This document shows positions 16,896 to 26,960 of a stretch of DNA of 64,000 nt, piece by piece. Every line of letters begins with the position of its first letter. Positions within the stretch are counted from its first letter, which is position 1. The DNA is from Chthoniobacterales bacterium. Its GTDB lineage: Bacteria > Verrucomicrobiota > Verrucomicrobiia > Chthoniobacterales > DYNR01. The notes beneath the pieces were generated by a model. It saw only the letters and a list, made by a program, of their open reading frames with translations. It had not been told where the DNA came from and ran no database searches. The stretch spans positions 44,323 through 108,322 of the forward strand of contig JAOAAX010000007.1 of NCBI GenBank assembly GCA_026418675.1, given 5' to 3'. The translations under genes were made by a program, and so were the position numbers.

Positions 16896-18029
16896 CGTCT
16901 CAATCAGAAAATTCTCCCTCCGAGTTGGCTTCTCGCTTGAGCCAGCTTCGGAGGTTTCTTTGACTATCCGACACTTCGAGCTCGTTACGATTATCTCCAA
17001 AGCTTAATGGGATCTTCCACATTTTGGGAGAACAAGGAATCTGCACAACAAATTATAGCTGAAGCTACGTCTCTGCGAAGCAAAATTGACCCCTTTGAGG
17101 AGCTTGAGCGCAAACTTGCAGACCTAACTGTTCTGGGACAACTTGCTGAGGAAGAGACAGATCCTTCGACTCGAGAAATTGCACTTGCCGAGGTCGCAGC
17201 CGAAACGAATCAGCTAGCGCAGGAGTTAAGCCAACTAGAATTACGCCTCCTTCTTTCAGGTGAATTTGACGCAAATCCCTGTTATTTAACGATTCATGCT
17301 GGAGCTGGAGGCACGGAGTCCTGCGATTGGGCTCAAATGCTTTTGCGCATGTATCAGCGTTGGATTGAGCGAACGGGGCGCAAATTCGAACTTCTCGACA
17401 TTCTTGAAGGAGAGGAGGCGGGAATAAAGTCAGTAACTTTGAGAGTTTCAGGGAATTACGCATACGGTTATCTTCAGTGTGAACGGGGTGTTCATCGGCT
17501 TGTCCGTATCTCACCGTTTGATGCGAACAAGCGCCGCCATACATCATTTGCAAGTGTTGATGTTATACCTGAAGTGGAAGACGCACCTATTGAAATTAAT
17601 GAATCTGATCTCAAGGTTGACACTTTTCGTTCTGGTGGACGCGGTGGGCAAAATGTAAACAAAGTCGAGACTGCAGTGCGAATTACTCATCTACCCACGG
17701 GTATTGTTGTAGCTTGTCAAAACGAGCGCAGCCAAAGCCAAAACCGTGCTCGTGCCCTAGCTCTGCTCAAGGCAAAACTTTATCAACTTGAGGCTGACCG
17801 CAAACGTGCGGAGGCAGAGCGCCTCTATGGCGAAAAAGGAGACATTGCCTGGGGTAACCAGATCCGATCCTATGTTTTTCAACCATATCAGCTTGTGAAG
17901 GACTTGAGGACAGGTGTCCAATCTACTAATATCCAAGCAGTTATGGATGGAGAAATAGATGCCTTTATTGAAGGGAAACTGCGTGGACTTACATACAAAA
18001 AAGGAGCTACAGAACAAGAGGACGACTAA
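16892..18029 (+). CDS. prfB: Peptide chain release factor 2 (programmed +1 frameshift)
   Basis: Terminates translation at UGA and UAA. The track shows only the second part; the true start is the ATG overlapping the ftsB stop. Twenty-three codons ([19 protein letters not shown]..) lead to an in-frame TGA. A +1 shift at CTT-TGA-C continues as [19 protein letters not shown], joining the tracked frame. Downstream are the RF2 codon-recognition tripeptide SPF in [10 protein letters not shown] and the peptidyl-tRNA hydrolysis loop [14 protein letters not shown] with GGQ. Total length near 378 residues fits RF2. Expression is expected to be autoregulated: low RF2 slows reading of UGA and raises frameshifting. 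Confidence 0.96.
16949..16964 (+). promoter_or_regulatory. prfB: RF2 autoregulatory frameshift site
   Basis: The sequence cggaggtttctttgac matches the established prfB recoding element: an internal Shine-Dalgarno-like GGAGG, a three-base spacer (TTT), the slippery CTT codon and TGA followed by C. SD spacing to CTT is the same as in E. coli. Confidence 0.93.
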
Positions 18030-18062
18030 GATTTTTTCTTCATTATTTAAATTTATTCAAGA

Positions 18063-20399
18063 ATGTTTAATCGAACAACCTCAGAACCCCTCCAGTTTTC
18101 CCTCCAATTTCTTTCTAAGAACGGATGGAAAATCATTTCTCTTGATCCTCCAGGCGCTAACCTTCATGTGCATGCTCCACCAGTTGGCCCTTTACTGGAA
18201 CTTAGTCTCGAAAAGGAAGTTTCTCCAACATTGGTTCATTTTCCCGAGCTGCGACTGTCACCACTCAATACAAAGGAGAAGTGTAATGCGCGAATTGTTT
18301 TTTCTGGGAACAAGGTTCTTTTAAAAAGAGCGGATTTTGACCTGAATGTTTATCTGCGAGGGGTTCAGTTAGTTGAAAGTTGCAAGCTCAATCATGGAGA
18401 TGTGTTTCATCTTGAAGATTTTCCGGTTGTTTTTCGTGCTTTGCCTTCAACGGCTCCACCTATAATGCCCCCGATTTTCTATAATGGTAGAAGAGTGGCT
18501 GTTGTTCCACTTTTGAAAAAGCGATTACATGTTGGATCTACGAATCAGTGTGAGATACTCTCGCTACGTTCGCCAATTCATGGTTGTTTGGTTCGATTTG
18601 CTCGTGATCGTCATAGAGCTCCCTTTGTTTTTAATATTCTGCCTGGATCTGGAGCCCTCGTAAATGGGCAATCCTTTCGCGAGCATCGTCTTCAACCTGG
18701 GGATCAAGTTAAAGTAGCGGGAGAGACTTTTACTTTTGATGGGCTTAATATCCTCATCCATTCCAGTTTTCCGCAACCTCTTGAGACTAGGGATATTTTT
18801 TTGGAAAGCAATGGCGTTCCAATACTTGGTCCGCTTAATTTGCAACTTTATCCAGGGGAATTTGTTGGGCTATTTAGTCCACCTGCGGCTGGCAAAACCC
18901 TCCTATTACGGTGCTTAGGTGGGGAGATTACGCCATCAAGTGGTGAAGTTCGTATAGGTTCAATTCCCCTATCATCAATTCTTTCCAAACATCCTTATTT
19001 AATCGGCCGTGCTTCTATACGGAATCTTCCAGAGCAAGCCATAACTGTTCAGGAAGCTTTTCTTTTCCATCTTCGGATTCGACAGCCGTCTCACCTTCGC
19101 TTACCGCAACTTATTGAACAAGCAGAAAAAATTTCTAAAGAACTGCAAATTGACCACCTTCTCAGGCGAAGAATTGTTGAGTTATCGGCGACGGAACGGC
19201 GTTTAGTAGCAATTGCTATAGAGATTGCAAGCAAACCAATTTACTTACTTGTTGATGAGCCCTCGGCGATTCTATCACCTGAGCAGGAGTCAAAATTATT
19301 GATGTGCCTCCGGAAGTTTGCAGATGAAGGAAGCGGCGTTCTCTACGCAAGCAATCGCCCCGAGGCAATGGAAATTTGCGATCGGATTCTACTGTTAGCA
19401 GACAAAGATATTGTTTTTAGTGGACCTTATGAAGTTGCTTTGCACAATGCAGGCGTAAATTCTCCAGCCGAATTGCTTGATTTCCTCTCATCTACTGAAT
19501 CTTTTCCAGCTAATTCGTCTCATAGGCATGAGCAAATTCCAACTTTGTTAGAAAAAAAGCCTGTAGTTTACCCCAACAAACAACGCTTCATTTTTGCCAA
19601 ACTGTTTAATTGGGATTGCTTACCGCAACTTAAGAGCATAAAAAGTCTGATCATTCTACCACTGTTGCTTGGTTTTTTGAGCTCACACCTCTTTGCAAAC
19701 GAAGTAATAGCCGAAAATTTTTTGGCATCTCTAAGCCTGGCAAGTGTTTTTTTTGCATATTTTTCTACCTGTGGAATTTTTGCTTCAATTTATACCTATC
19801 GCCGATGGCGAATGTTAGGCATTAAACGCTTAACGATCTTTTTCAGTAAGTTGTTATCGTCTTATTTGGTATCATTAACTCAGACTATTATTTTTGCTGT
19901 AGGTTGTTCTTATGAAATCGTGAATAAACTAAATTTGAATATAGTTCAGTATTTTGGTTTTTTACAAAATTTGCATGTTTTTTTTACAATTACTTTTTTG
20001 ATTTTAATTACTTCATCTATAGCAATTTGCGCTATTTCGTTTACGCGTAATACTCAGCAGGTTTTTTTAGTTGGTATGCTTTGGATAGGATTGCTAACAT
20101 TAGGATACTTCCAACCTAATTTTGCAGGTAAAAAATTGATATTTAATTTAACTGACACACTGCCGAGTTTTTATTCTAAAAGAATTTTAGAGAAAAGCGG
20201 AGTAATCACTAAAATTCAATTTGAGGATAACGAAAAATTTACTAAGGATAGAAACGATGAATTATACAATTCAATTCTATCAAAAGAAATAGAAATATCT
20301 TACTTGAATCTTATAATTTGGTTTATAATAGCTGTTTTTGCCGCTAATTTTTCATTGCGTGGTTTAGAAAAACCACCACTTTTAAAAGACGCTGTTTAG
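18063..20399 (+). CDS. Single-chain FHA / ABC ATPase / permease protein, degenerate motifs
   Basis: A 778-residue protein with three parts. Residues about 150-225 look like an FHA phosphothreonine-binding domain (HVGSTNQCEI, then ALVNGQ and LQPGDQVKV); the preceding 140 residues may be a second, weaker one. Residues about 245-460 are an ABC ATPase: the Walker A region ends AAGKT (K278) but lacks two glycines, Walker B is intact as LLVDEPS (D398, E399), and the LSGGQ signature is replaced by LSATERR. Residues about 520-770 hold about six hydrophobic helices of the ABC-2 type. This layout is that of ABCG-like half transporters with FHA domains. Substrate unknown; activity is doubtful given the motif changes. 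It faces the metallophosphoesterase gene tail to tail, 17 bases apart. Confidence 0.75.
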   Translation: MFNRTTSEPLQFSLQFLSKNGWKIISLDPPGANLHVHAPPVGPLLELSLEKEVSPTLVHFPELRLSPLNTKEKCNARIVFSGNKVLLKRADFDLNVYLRGVQLVESCKLNHGDVFHLEDFPVVFRALPSTAPPIMPPIFYNGRRVAVVPLLKKRLHVGSTNQCEILSLRSPIHGCLVRFARDRHRAPFVFNILPGSGALVNGQSFREHRLQPGDQVKVAGETFTFDGLNILIHSSFPQPLETRDIFLESNGVPILGPLNLQLYPGEFVGLFSPPAAGKTLLLRCLGGEITPSSGEVRIGSIPLSSILSKHPYLIGRASIRNLPEQAITVQEAFLFHLRIRQPSHLRLPQLIEQAEKISKELQIDHLLRRRIVELSATERRLVAIAIEIASKPIYLLVDEPSAILSPEQESKLLMCLRKFADEGSGVLYASNRPEAMEICDRILLLADKDIVFSGPYEVALHNAGVNSPAELLDFLSSTESFPANSSHRHEQIPTLLEKKPVVYPNKQRFIFAKLFNWDCLPQLKSIKSLIILPLLLGFLSSHLFANEVIAENFLASLSLASVFFAYFSTCGIFASIYTYRRWRMLGIKRLTIFFSKLLSSYLVSLTQTIIFAVGCSYEIVNKLNLNIVQYFGFLQNLHVFFTITFLILITSSIAICAISFTRNTQQVFLVGMLWIGLLTLGYFQPNFAGKKLIFNLTDTLPSFYSKRILEKSGVITKIQFEDNEKFTKDRNDELYNSILSKEIEISYLNLIIWFIIAVFAANFSLRGLEKPPLLKDAV

Positions 20400-20416
20400 C
20401 ATTTTCTTAGCGATCT

Positions 20417-21142
20417 TTATTTTCCATAAGCGAGTCTTTCTGCTAGTTTTGCGGGTAAGCCTGCGGCGAGAATTGCTTCTTGTGTGCTATTCAAATCATA
20501 GGTTACGCGGCGCAATTTCACTACATTTTCTTGGGTGTCGTAAATACAGTAAGCGGCCCGCCAATTCCCATCGCGCGGTTGCCCTACACTGCCTACATTA
20601 ATGAGATATTTTTTTCCAGGTTCAATAGAGATTTCCGTAAATGTGGGCAGTGCCTGGATGGTGCTATCACGAACGTAGACGCGTGGTGAGTGGGTATGCC
20701 CAATGAAACAAAGGGTTGTGTGTTGATAGCTAAAACTTCCGGCAGCATCAAGAGCATTGAAAATATATCCCCACTTGTGCGGAGTATCTAATGTAGCGTG
20801 GACGATCGTGAAATCACGCACTTGTCGCTGTAAACGTAAATTTCGCAGCCAGTTTTTATCATCCTCACTCAAGCATTCACGACTATATTGGATTGCTTCC
20901 TCAGCTAACTCATTAAAACCCTCGCCGCTACTGAGCATGGAAGCCAATTCATCGTGGTTGCCTTTGACTACTGGACAATCTAGCTCTCTAATTTTCGCTA
21001 CACACTCGGCAGGAAAAGCATTATAGCCAACAATGTCTCCCAAGCAAACATAATGGGAGCAATTATTTTCCCGAGAATCGGCCAAAACAGCTTCCAGTGC
21101 ATGTAAATTAGAATGAACATCACTGAAAATTGCAAAACGCAT
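20417..21142 (-). CDS. Calcineurin-like metallophosphoesterase, YfcE/MJ0936 type
   Basis: A 241-residue cytoplasmic phosphoesterase. The metal-binding blocks are all visible: FSDVHSNLHALEAV, CLGDIVGYNAFP, VKGNHDEL, then HATL and FIGHTHSPRVY, with a C-terminal VGSVGQPRDGNWRAAY. The DVHxN/GDxxG/GNHD/GHTH set predicts a two-metal phosphodiesterase or phosphomonoesterase; the substrate cannot be told. It is the last of a compact minus-strand group with the TPR protein and the ABC-2 permease, 19 bases after the TPR gene. Confidence 0.85.
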   Translation of the reverse strand: MRFAIFSDVHSNLHALEAVLADSRENNCSHYVCLGDIVGYNAFPAECVAKIRELDCPVVKGNHDELASMLSSGEGFNELAEEAIQYSRECLSEDDKNWLRNLRLQRQVRDFTIVHATLDTPHKWGYIFNALDAAGSFSYQHTTLCFIGHTHSPRVYVRDSTIQALPTFTEISIEPGKKYLINVGSVGQPRDGNWRAAYCIYDTQENVVKLRRVTYDLNSTQEAILAAGLPAKLAERLAYGK

Positions 21143-21161
21143 GGCGGTTGAAGAAAAGCAA

Positions 21162-21926
21162 CTATTCGTGTTTTGAGTCTTTTATTAAACGACTTTTTAC
21201 AGGAATGCAAAGTTTCTCTTCAAGTTCTATGAGGATACGTTTTGCAGTTGGAGTCTGATTTTTCGGTGATTTTTCGAAGATTTCTCGTAAGTAATTATAC
21301 GCTTCTTTTTCTCGGCCAGGGCATTTGGCTAATTCATAAGCTGCAATACGGGGGAGATAAGAAGGGGCATCCGCACGCTTTGCTCCTTCGAGAAAAGCTT
21401 CTGCTGCTGCGCAATGATCACCATATTTGTCGCGAAGAAGGACCCCTAATCGTTCATATAATGCAGCACGATCTGGATTATTTTGGATGCCGCGTTCTAA
21501 ATAATCACGACCGATATTCCAGTATTGCCGTTCAGCACGAATTCGAAGAGCTTCACCCGGCTGTGTTGGATCGTTTCTTGCAGCAGTTGCAGCATTCCAA
21601 GCCATGTGCCATGCTGCCATATCCCAATAGGGGATTGATCGCGGCTGCAAGGTAGTAACAGCCTGTAGAAGAGCATTCATCCGTCCCCATTCCGTCCGTT
21701 CCCATGCATATTGAACTTCAACCCACAATAAAGCTGCGACGAGCGAACGAAAACCTCCGAGCGCTGCGAGAAATCCCATTTGTCCGAGTTGCTCACGAAG
21801 TGCAGGTGTAAAGTTGGCACCTTGAAAAAAATGTTTTCTCTGAAGAGCTTCCAATTGAATTTCCCAAGGCAGACGAAAAAAACCAAAAACAAAGAGTATT
21901 AGTAAAATTGAAATAAATTGTTTCAC
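21162..21926 (-). CDS. Membrane-anchored TPR-like protein
   Basis: 254 residues, function unknown. An N-terminal hydrophobic segment (ISILLILFVFGFF) is probably an anchor or uncleaved signal. The rest is helical with TPR-like spacing (LLQAVTTLQPRSIPYWDMAAWHMAW, then YLERGIQNNPDRAALYERLG and AAEAFLEGAKRADAPSY). The GTG start overlaps the stop of the upstream ABC-2 permease gene (GTGA), so the two are probably translated together and may act in one complex. Confidence 0.7.
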   Translation of the reverse strand: MKQFISILLILFVFGFFRLPWEIQLEALQRKHFFQGANFTPALREQLGQMGFLAALGGFRSLVAALLWVEVQYAWERTEWGRMNALLQAVTTLQPRSIPYWDMAAWHMAWNAATAARNDPTQPGEALRIRAERQYWNIGRDYLERGIQNNPDRAALYERLGVLLRDKYGDHCAAAEAFLEGAKRADAPSYLPRIAAYELAKCPGREKEAYNYLREIFEKSPKNQTPTAKRILIELEEKLCIPVKSRLIKDSKHE

Positions 21927-22810
21927 AATTCTCTACCCGAGAATAGATAAGCTGCAAGTGCAGAATAGGTCATAATGTATGCACAACCCAGTAAAGTCGT
22001 TTTCCAAAACACTTCTGGGGGAATAGTTGTCCCAGCGACGACCGCATCTGTAAGATTAAGTGCTTGCAAATCAGGAAAAAGCAAAGCTACAAGAGCGAGC
22101 ACCCCTTGCACCCACCAATCTTGAGTTTCCTGTTCAATCCAATAGTTTCTCGCTATTGCCTGCAAATGGCCGATAAAATAAACAGCAGTTGAAGTAATCA
22201 TTCCGTAAATTGCTGATGTTGAGAAGCTTGAAATTAGCAGTGTCACTGCTGCGATTACTGCAGATTTTAAAAAAATAATTATAGTTGCTAGGACGAGGTC
22301 CTTGTTAAAGGCGGCAGATTGGATTTGCTTAAGAGCATCCTCTAATTCTCCGCTAGAAGCACTACCTAATTCTGCAATTGTTTGAGAAATTACAGCTTGT
22401 TGACGGTAGAATAAAACGGCAGCAAAAAGGACAAACATGATTAAAATGGAAATAGCAAGAAGCAAAAATATCCCCATCAATTTACCAAACAAATATTCAT
22501 AGCGATGAACGGGCTTCGAGAGGATGGTGTAGATTGTTCGATCTTCGATGTCTTTTGGAATAAGTGAAGCTGTGCCGAAAATAGCAAGCATAGCGCTGAA
22601 AACACTCATTGCCCCGAGGCTTATGTCTTTCAACATCTGAAATTCTTCGGCGAAAGACAACCGTGCCAAAAAGGCTGAATTTCCAATTACGATGAGGGAA
22701 AAAATTAACAAAAAAGCAAAAGCCTTCATTCTGGCTAATTCTGTCAGAGTAGCTTGAGCGATTGCCCAAATCCTAAAAGGGAAACCTAATTGAATAGGCA
22801 GTCGAAGCAT
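21923..22810 (-). CDS. ABC-2 type transporter permease
   Basis: 295 residues with six predicted membrane helices and the family-typical SLIPKDIEDRTIYTILSKPV after helix 2, followed by RYEYLFGKLMGI. This is the ABC-2/GldF-like export permease fold, with a roughly 45-residue polar loop between helices 3 and 4. No ATP-binding subunit is next to it; the only ABC ATPase in the window is the degenerate FHA fusion on the other strand. It overlaps the TPR gene by four bases and lies 38 bases after the O-GlcNAc-transferase-like gene. Confidence 0.8.
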   Translation of the reverse strand: MLRLPIQLGFPFRIWAIAQATLTELARMKAFAFLLIFSLIVIGNSAFLARLSFAEEFQMLKDISLGAMSVFSAMLAIFGTASLIPKDIEDRTIYTILSKPVHRYEYLFGKLMGIFLLLAISILIMFVLFAAVLFYRQQAVISQTIAELGSASSGELEDALKQIQSAAFNKDLVLATIIIFLKSAVIAAVTLLISSFSTSAIYGMITSTAVYFIGHLQAIARNYWIEQETQDWWVQGVLALVALLFPDLQALNLTDAVVAGTTIPPEVFWKTTLLGCAYIMTYSALAAYLFSGREL

Positions 22811-22848
22811 CCTGAGCGGAAGCAGTTAGCTCAAATCGTTAGGAATAT

Positions 22849-24822
22849 TTAAGTTGTTTGTTCGGTGCACCACTGAACCCAAAGCTTTCGGACTGCGTTG
22901 CAGAAGTCTGAGGCGTATGCTTGCTTATTGCATAAGCGACTTTCAGCTATTTCCTTGCGCAAATTACTGCGCAAATGTATGCGCAGATTGCGGTTTTTAG
23001 CTAATTCGACAGCTTTTTGGATATACTCATCTTCGTTTTGGGCTGCCCACTCTGGGTGTCCAACTGCTGACAATAGCGACAGACCTACCCGCGAGCTGTG
23101 ACGATCGCCCACAAGAGTTACGACGGGCACACCCATCCAAAGGGCTTCACAAGTTGTTGTCGTGCCATTGTAAGGAAAGGTATCTAAAGCGACGTCAACC
23201 TCTGAATACATTCGAAGATGATCTGGCAGATTATCCACGAATTCACGAAGTTCAACACGGCTCAATTCTATTCCAGAGTTTTTTATCTTTTTTGTGACTT
23301 CTTCTCTGACTGTGGGATCACTAAAATTGATGCTTTTGAGCAAGAGTCTGGACTCTGGGAAATTTTCTAAAATTTGTTTCCACACATTTAGAACTTTTCG
23401 GTTAACCTTCAAAAAGTTATTAAAGGAACCAAAGGTTAATGGAGTATTTAATTGTGGCATTTGCGGTTCAGGAGCATCTACCAGTGGATCATAGCACCAA
23501 GCACATGGAGAGAATCGAACTAATTGCTCTGTAGCAAATTTTTCTGATCCAGGGGGGTCGGTAATTTCGTCAACGAAACGATACTTTATTGAAGATAAAC
23601 CGGTCGTATTTGGGTATCCCAGAAAAGTTGCTTGGATAGGAGCAGGAAGTTCCCCAAATAAACTTAACCTATTGTTGGCAAAATGTCCTGTAAGGTCGAA
23701 AAGAATGTCTATGCTATCTTTCTTAATTTGTTGTGCTGCTTCTTCATCGGGTGTTTGTGAAATGTTGACCCACTTTGAAGAACAAAGCTTAAATTCATCG
23801 CTTGTCGAATCTTCTCTTTCACCGCAAAAGTAGAGATATACGCTAAATTGCCGCTTGTCTAATAATTGCAATAGAGGAAGTAAGAAATAGGCTACGGAAT
23901 GACGCCGGAAGTAGGCTGAAACAAAACCGATATGTAATTTCTTATCCGGATTAGGTTCGTTTTCCCAAGTCGACATTCCGAAGGAAAACAGCGATTTACC
24001 ATACCTGACATGAGAATTGAAAATTTCCTCCCTACTTTTTTCAGGTAAATAGTTAAGAATACAACAGAGGGAGCTCATTTCTTGTTGGCGCCAGAAAAAG
24101 CCGCTTGTCACTTCCTGAATGTATTCATAGGCTTCTTCAAGGCGATAGAGGCGAGTTAAAGCCAAAAACTTTGCCGCTTTGAAATTAGGATTATCGTGCG
24201 AAATATCTAAGGCTTTTTGTATTGCTTGGAGTCCTTCGGCGATTTTACCCGGCTGTTCAATAAGGCACAAACCAAGATTATTCCAAGCTTCAGGCATATC
24301 AGGGTCGAGTTCTGTCGAAATTCGGAAGTGTTCCTCAGCGGCAGTAACTCCTTTTGATCGGAATAAAGCCTCTCCAAGATGAAGGTGGTATCTTGCTTCG
24401 TAGGGCTTCAATTCGATGGCTTTTTTAAAGCTGTGGACGGCATCATCGAACATTGTTAGATATAATTGACAACGCCCAAGGTTTTCCCAGGCTTCTGGAT
24501 ATTGAGGTAATGTTTTTAACGCTCTACGCAGGAGTGGTTCAGCATCAGCAAACCGTCCACGGTCTGCATACGCCATTCCTAGGAATAGCCTGCATGGGTC
24601 ACTAAACGGGTTTATGCGTTTTGCTTGTTCTAGTAATTGGATACTAAAATCTAGATGGCCTCCCCGTTGGAAAGCCATTGCTCCCGAAAGAAACCAAGGA
24701 TCGAATTCTCGTGGACAAGCTTCTCGCACTTGCTTGTAAATTGCCTCCGCTTTGTCAAACTCGTTAGCCTTATGGTATTCGAGTGCTCTCTCCAAGAGTT
24801 CTTTTTTTTCTTCAGGGCTCAT
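22849..24822 (-). CDS. TPR / O-GlcNAc-transferase-like (SPINDLY, GT41) protein
   Basis: A 657-residue soluble glycosyltransferase-like protein. Residues about 1-240 hold six or so TPRs (for example YPEAWENLGRCQLYLTMFDD and MPEAWNNLGLCL). Residues about 290-650 match the GT41 catalytic region: IGFVSAYFRRHSVAYF with the candidate general-base region, FGSFNNFLKVN, and the nucleotide-sugar binding block VALDTFPYNGTTTTCEALWMGVPVVTLVGDRHSSRVG. The family transfers GlcNAc, fucose or other sugars to Ser/Thr of proteins; bacterial members often glycosylate surface or secreted proteins. Acceptor unknown. It is intact although the adjacent kinase and Sel1 genes are broken. Confidence 0.88.
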   Translation of the reverse strand: MSPEEKKELLERALEYHKANEFDKAEAIYKQVREACPREFDPWFLSGAMAFQRGGHLDFSIQLLEQAKRINPFSDPCRLFLGMAYADRGRFADAEPLLRRALKTLPQYPEAWENLGRCQLYLTMFDDAVHSFKKAIELKPYEARYHLHLGEALFRSKGVTAAEEHFRISTELDPDMPEAWNNLGLCLIEQPGKIAEGLQAIQKALDISHDNPNFKAAKFLALTRLYRLEEAYEYIQEVTSGFFWRQQEMSSLCCILNYLPEKSREEIFNSHVRYGKSLFSFGMSTWENEPNPDKKLHIGFVSAYFRRHSVAYFLLPLLQLLDKRQFSVYLYFCGEREDSTSDEFKLCSSKWVNISQTPDEEAAQQIKKDSIDILFDLTGHFANNRLSLFGELPAPIQATFLGYPNTTGLSSIKYRFVDEITDPPGSEKFATEQLVRFSPCAWCYDPLVDAPEPQMPQLNTPLTFGSFNNFLKVNRKVLNVWKQILENFPESRLLLKSINFSDPTVREEVTKKIKNSGIELSRVELREFVDNLPDHLRMYSEVDVALDTFPYNGTTTTCEALWMGVPVVTLVGDRHSSRVGLSLLSAVGHPEWAAQNEDEYIQKAVELAKNRNLRIHLRSNLRKEIAESRLCNKQAYASDFCNAVRKLWVQWCTEQTT

Positions 24823-24857
24823 ATGAGGGGTAATCTAATTTTTTTATTAAGGAATAA

Positions 24858-26954
24858 CTATTCATCGGTAATTTTCCAACCACGTTTTTTGCAGATTTCA
24901 TTTGCTGCTAGGTTACCAGCACGGGTGGCTTTGATAAACCATTGTTTAGCCTCATCTGGACGATTAGCAAGATTGGGGTCCTCGAGCGAATGAGCGTAGA
25001 AGAACATGCAAGTGGGGTTTCCTTTTTTTGCACCATCTTTCCATAATTCAATCGCCTTAAGGGGGTAGGCAGAAGTGCCCTCCCCGAGAATAAACATAAT
25101 GCCTAAGTTCCCTTGAGCGTCGAGATCACCTAGTTCAGCAGCTTTCTGAAAGAGCTTAAAAGCTCGTTGGGGGCGGGACGTGAGACTCCTATGCCCCGGC
25201 GAACCAAATCTCCAAGCAAGTCCATAGCGTTGGTATCTCCGAAATTGGAAGCAACTTCGAGCAATTCGACTGCTCGTATTGTATTTTTAGGCACGCCGAG
25301 GCCGCGAAGGTAACAGTCAGCAAGGAGAGTCGTAGCTGGAATATGCCCTAAGTTAGCTGCGCGTTCATACCATTGAGCAGCCGCTACGGTATCCCGCTCG
25401 GGCACTCCTAAACCCGTCGAGAGCATCTGTGCTACTTGGAACATAGCTTCGGTGTTCCCTTTGTCAGCAGCAGACTGGAAGTAACGGAATGAAGTTGTTG
25501 GTTCGCTTTTTTTAAATTTTTCCCCAGCAAGAACATGGCTAAATTTGAGCCAATTTCAGCGCCTTTTTCCAATGTGCTACGGATTCGGGGAAATTCGGAA
25601 AAAATACTTTCGCTCTTTTGTTCTGAGTCAATACGTGCACAGATACGTTCAAAACCATTGAGAACTTGCACATCGTTGGGATTTTCTTCAGCTAGTTCCG
25701 CATACGCCTTAAGTGCTAAAGAGACATTTTGGTTTTCCTTCCAATTCCCGCGCTAGGGCTAAACGTTGAGTATAAGTTGGCTCGTTTGAAGCAGAAGTTT
25801 GGGATTGTTGAGTTACTGGCGATGGTGGGGTATCTAGGGTTTCTTTTGGTTCGGTCTTTGGAACTAGAGTCTGCTGAGCTTCCTTTTCTTTTTGATTTTG
25901 ATCGGTAGTTTTTGGAAGAAAGTTGAAAACAGAAATGAACGCTAAAATTCCCAATGCGGGTAATACAATTACCAAAGAAAGCAATGGTATCTTCATTTTA
26001 CGGACGTCTGCCGAATGCGTATTTTCTAAAGCGGGACGGTCTTCTGGCTGTTGAGAACTGATTTCTGTTGGAAGGGAAGCAGCATTTTGAGTTGTTGGTG
26101 TTAATTGAGTTACAGAACCGGGTTTAATTGCACTCGAATCAAACGACGATTTTTGAATTAATTCGTTTGTAAATGATAAGCATTTAGGATAATAATTTCA
26201 AATAAGGCAATTTTTAAGATATCATTTGCCTCTTTTGATAGTTTACCTAAAGGTTTCCATTTTGCCTTTGAACGAGCATCTTGATTATTTCCGCCCAAGA
26301 TTAAATAAACAAAAAGAGCAAAAGCCCCTACTGTTTTTTCTATAGATCCATTCGATGCTAAGGGTGAAAACATCGGTCCAAAGACATTCGTCAGCGTGGT
26401 GTTACTGTCGAGATTTCTCCAATCTGCTAAGCAAACCGGGTTAAGTCGAACTTCTAATCCAGATACGTTCAGCAAAATCGATGTCGGGGGGAAACGCGGA
26501 CTGAGCAGCACTTGTTGAAAAGGTATCCGTGAAATGTGAAGGCCTTGTTCAGCCAAACTATCAATAGCTTGAGCCAGAGGAGGTAAGATTAGCAGAACGT
26601 CGGGACTTGAAGAAATTGACGTTTTTTATCACTTCGCTAAGGGGGATGCCATCAACCGCTTCCAGAACGAGAGCAGGAGGTTGCCAATGGGTAACGAATT
26701 CGATAACCTGACGGCAATTCTTTACATTTACCCGTTCCAACTTTCTCAGGAAATCGGTCATTTCTGATAACCAATTCCCATCCAAAAAGAGGATTTCCAC
26801 CTGTTGCTCGTTATTTTTTTCAATTCCCAAAAAAAAACCGACACTCCTGTTGTTTTTCTAATTCTTCAAACAACACATAACGTCCAAGCCACAAGTTTGA
26901 GCTAGCTGCATCTTCATCTTTAAGAGCTAAGCTCTGACCTTGTGGTATGTTCAT
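24858..26954 (-). pseudogene. Pseudokinase / transmembrane / Sel1-repeat protein, frameshifted
   Basis: Six track fragments join into one gene of about 695 codons starting MNIPQGQSLALKDE. Part 1 resembles a protein-kinase fold without catalytic motifs (LGRYVLFEELEKQ, then PPALVLEAVDGIPLSEVIK and LAQAIDSLAEQGLHI). A membrane helix follows (PLLSLVIVLPALGILAFISV), then a Pro/Gln/Thr linker and Sel1 repeats (AAQWYERAANLGHIPATTLLADCYLRG, GDTNAMDLLGDL). Frame changes occur at a run of nine T near 26829, six A near 26625, near 26165-26240, four A near 25742, seven A near 25512 and five C near 25170. Nearly all sit at homopolymers, so error cannot be excluded, but surrounding genes are clean. Confidence 0.7.
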
Positions 26955-26960
26955 TTCACT

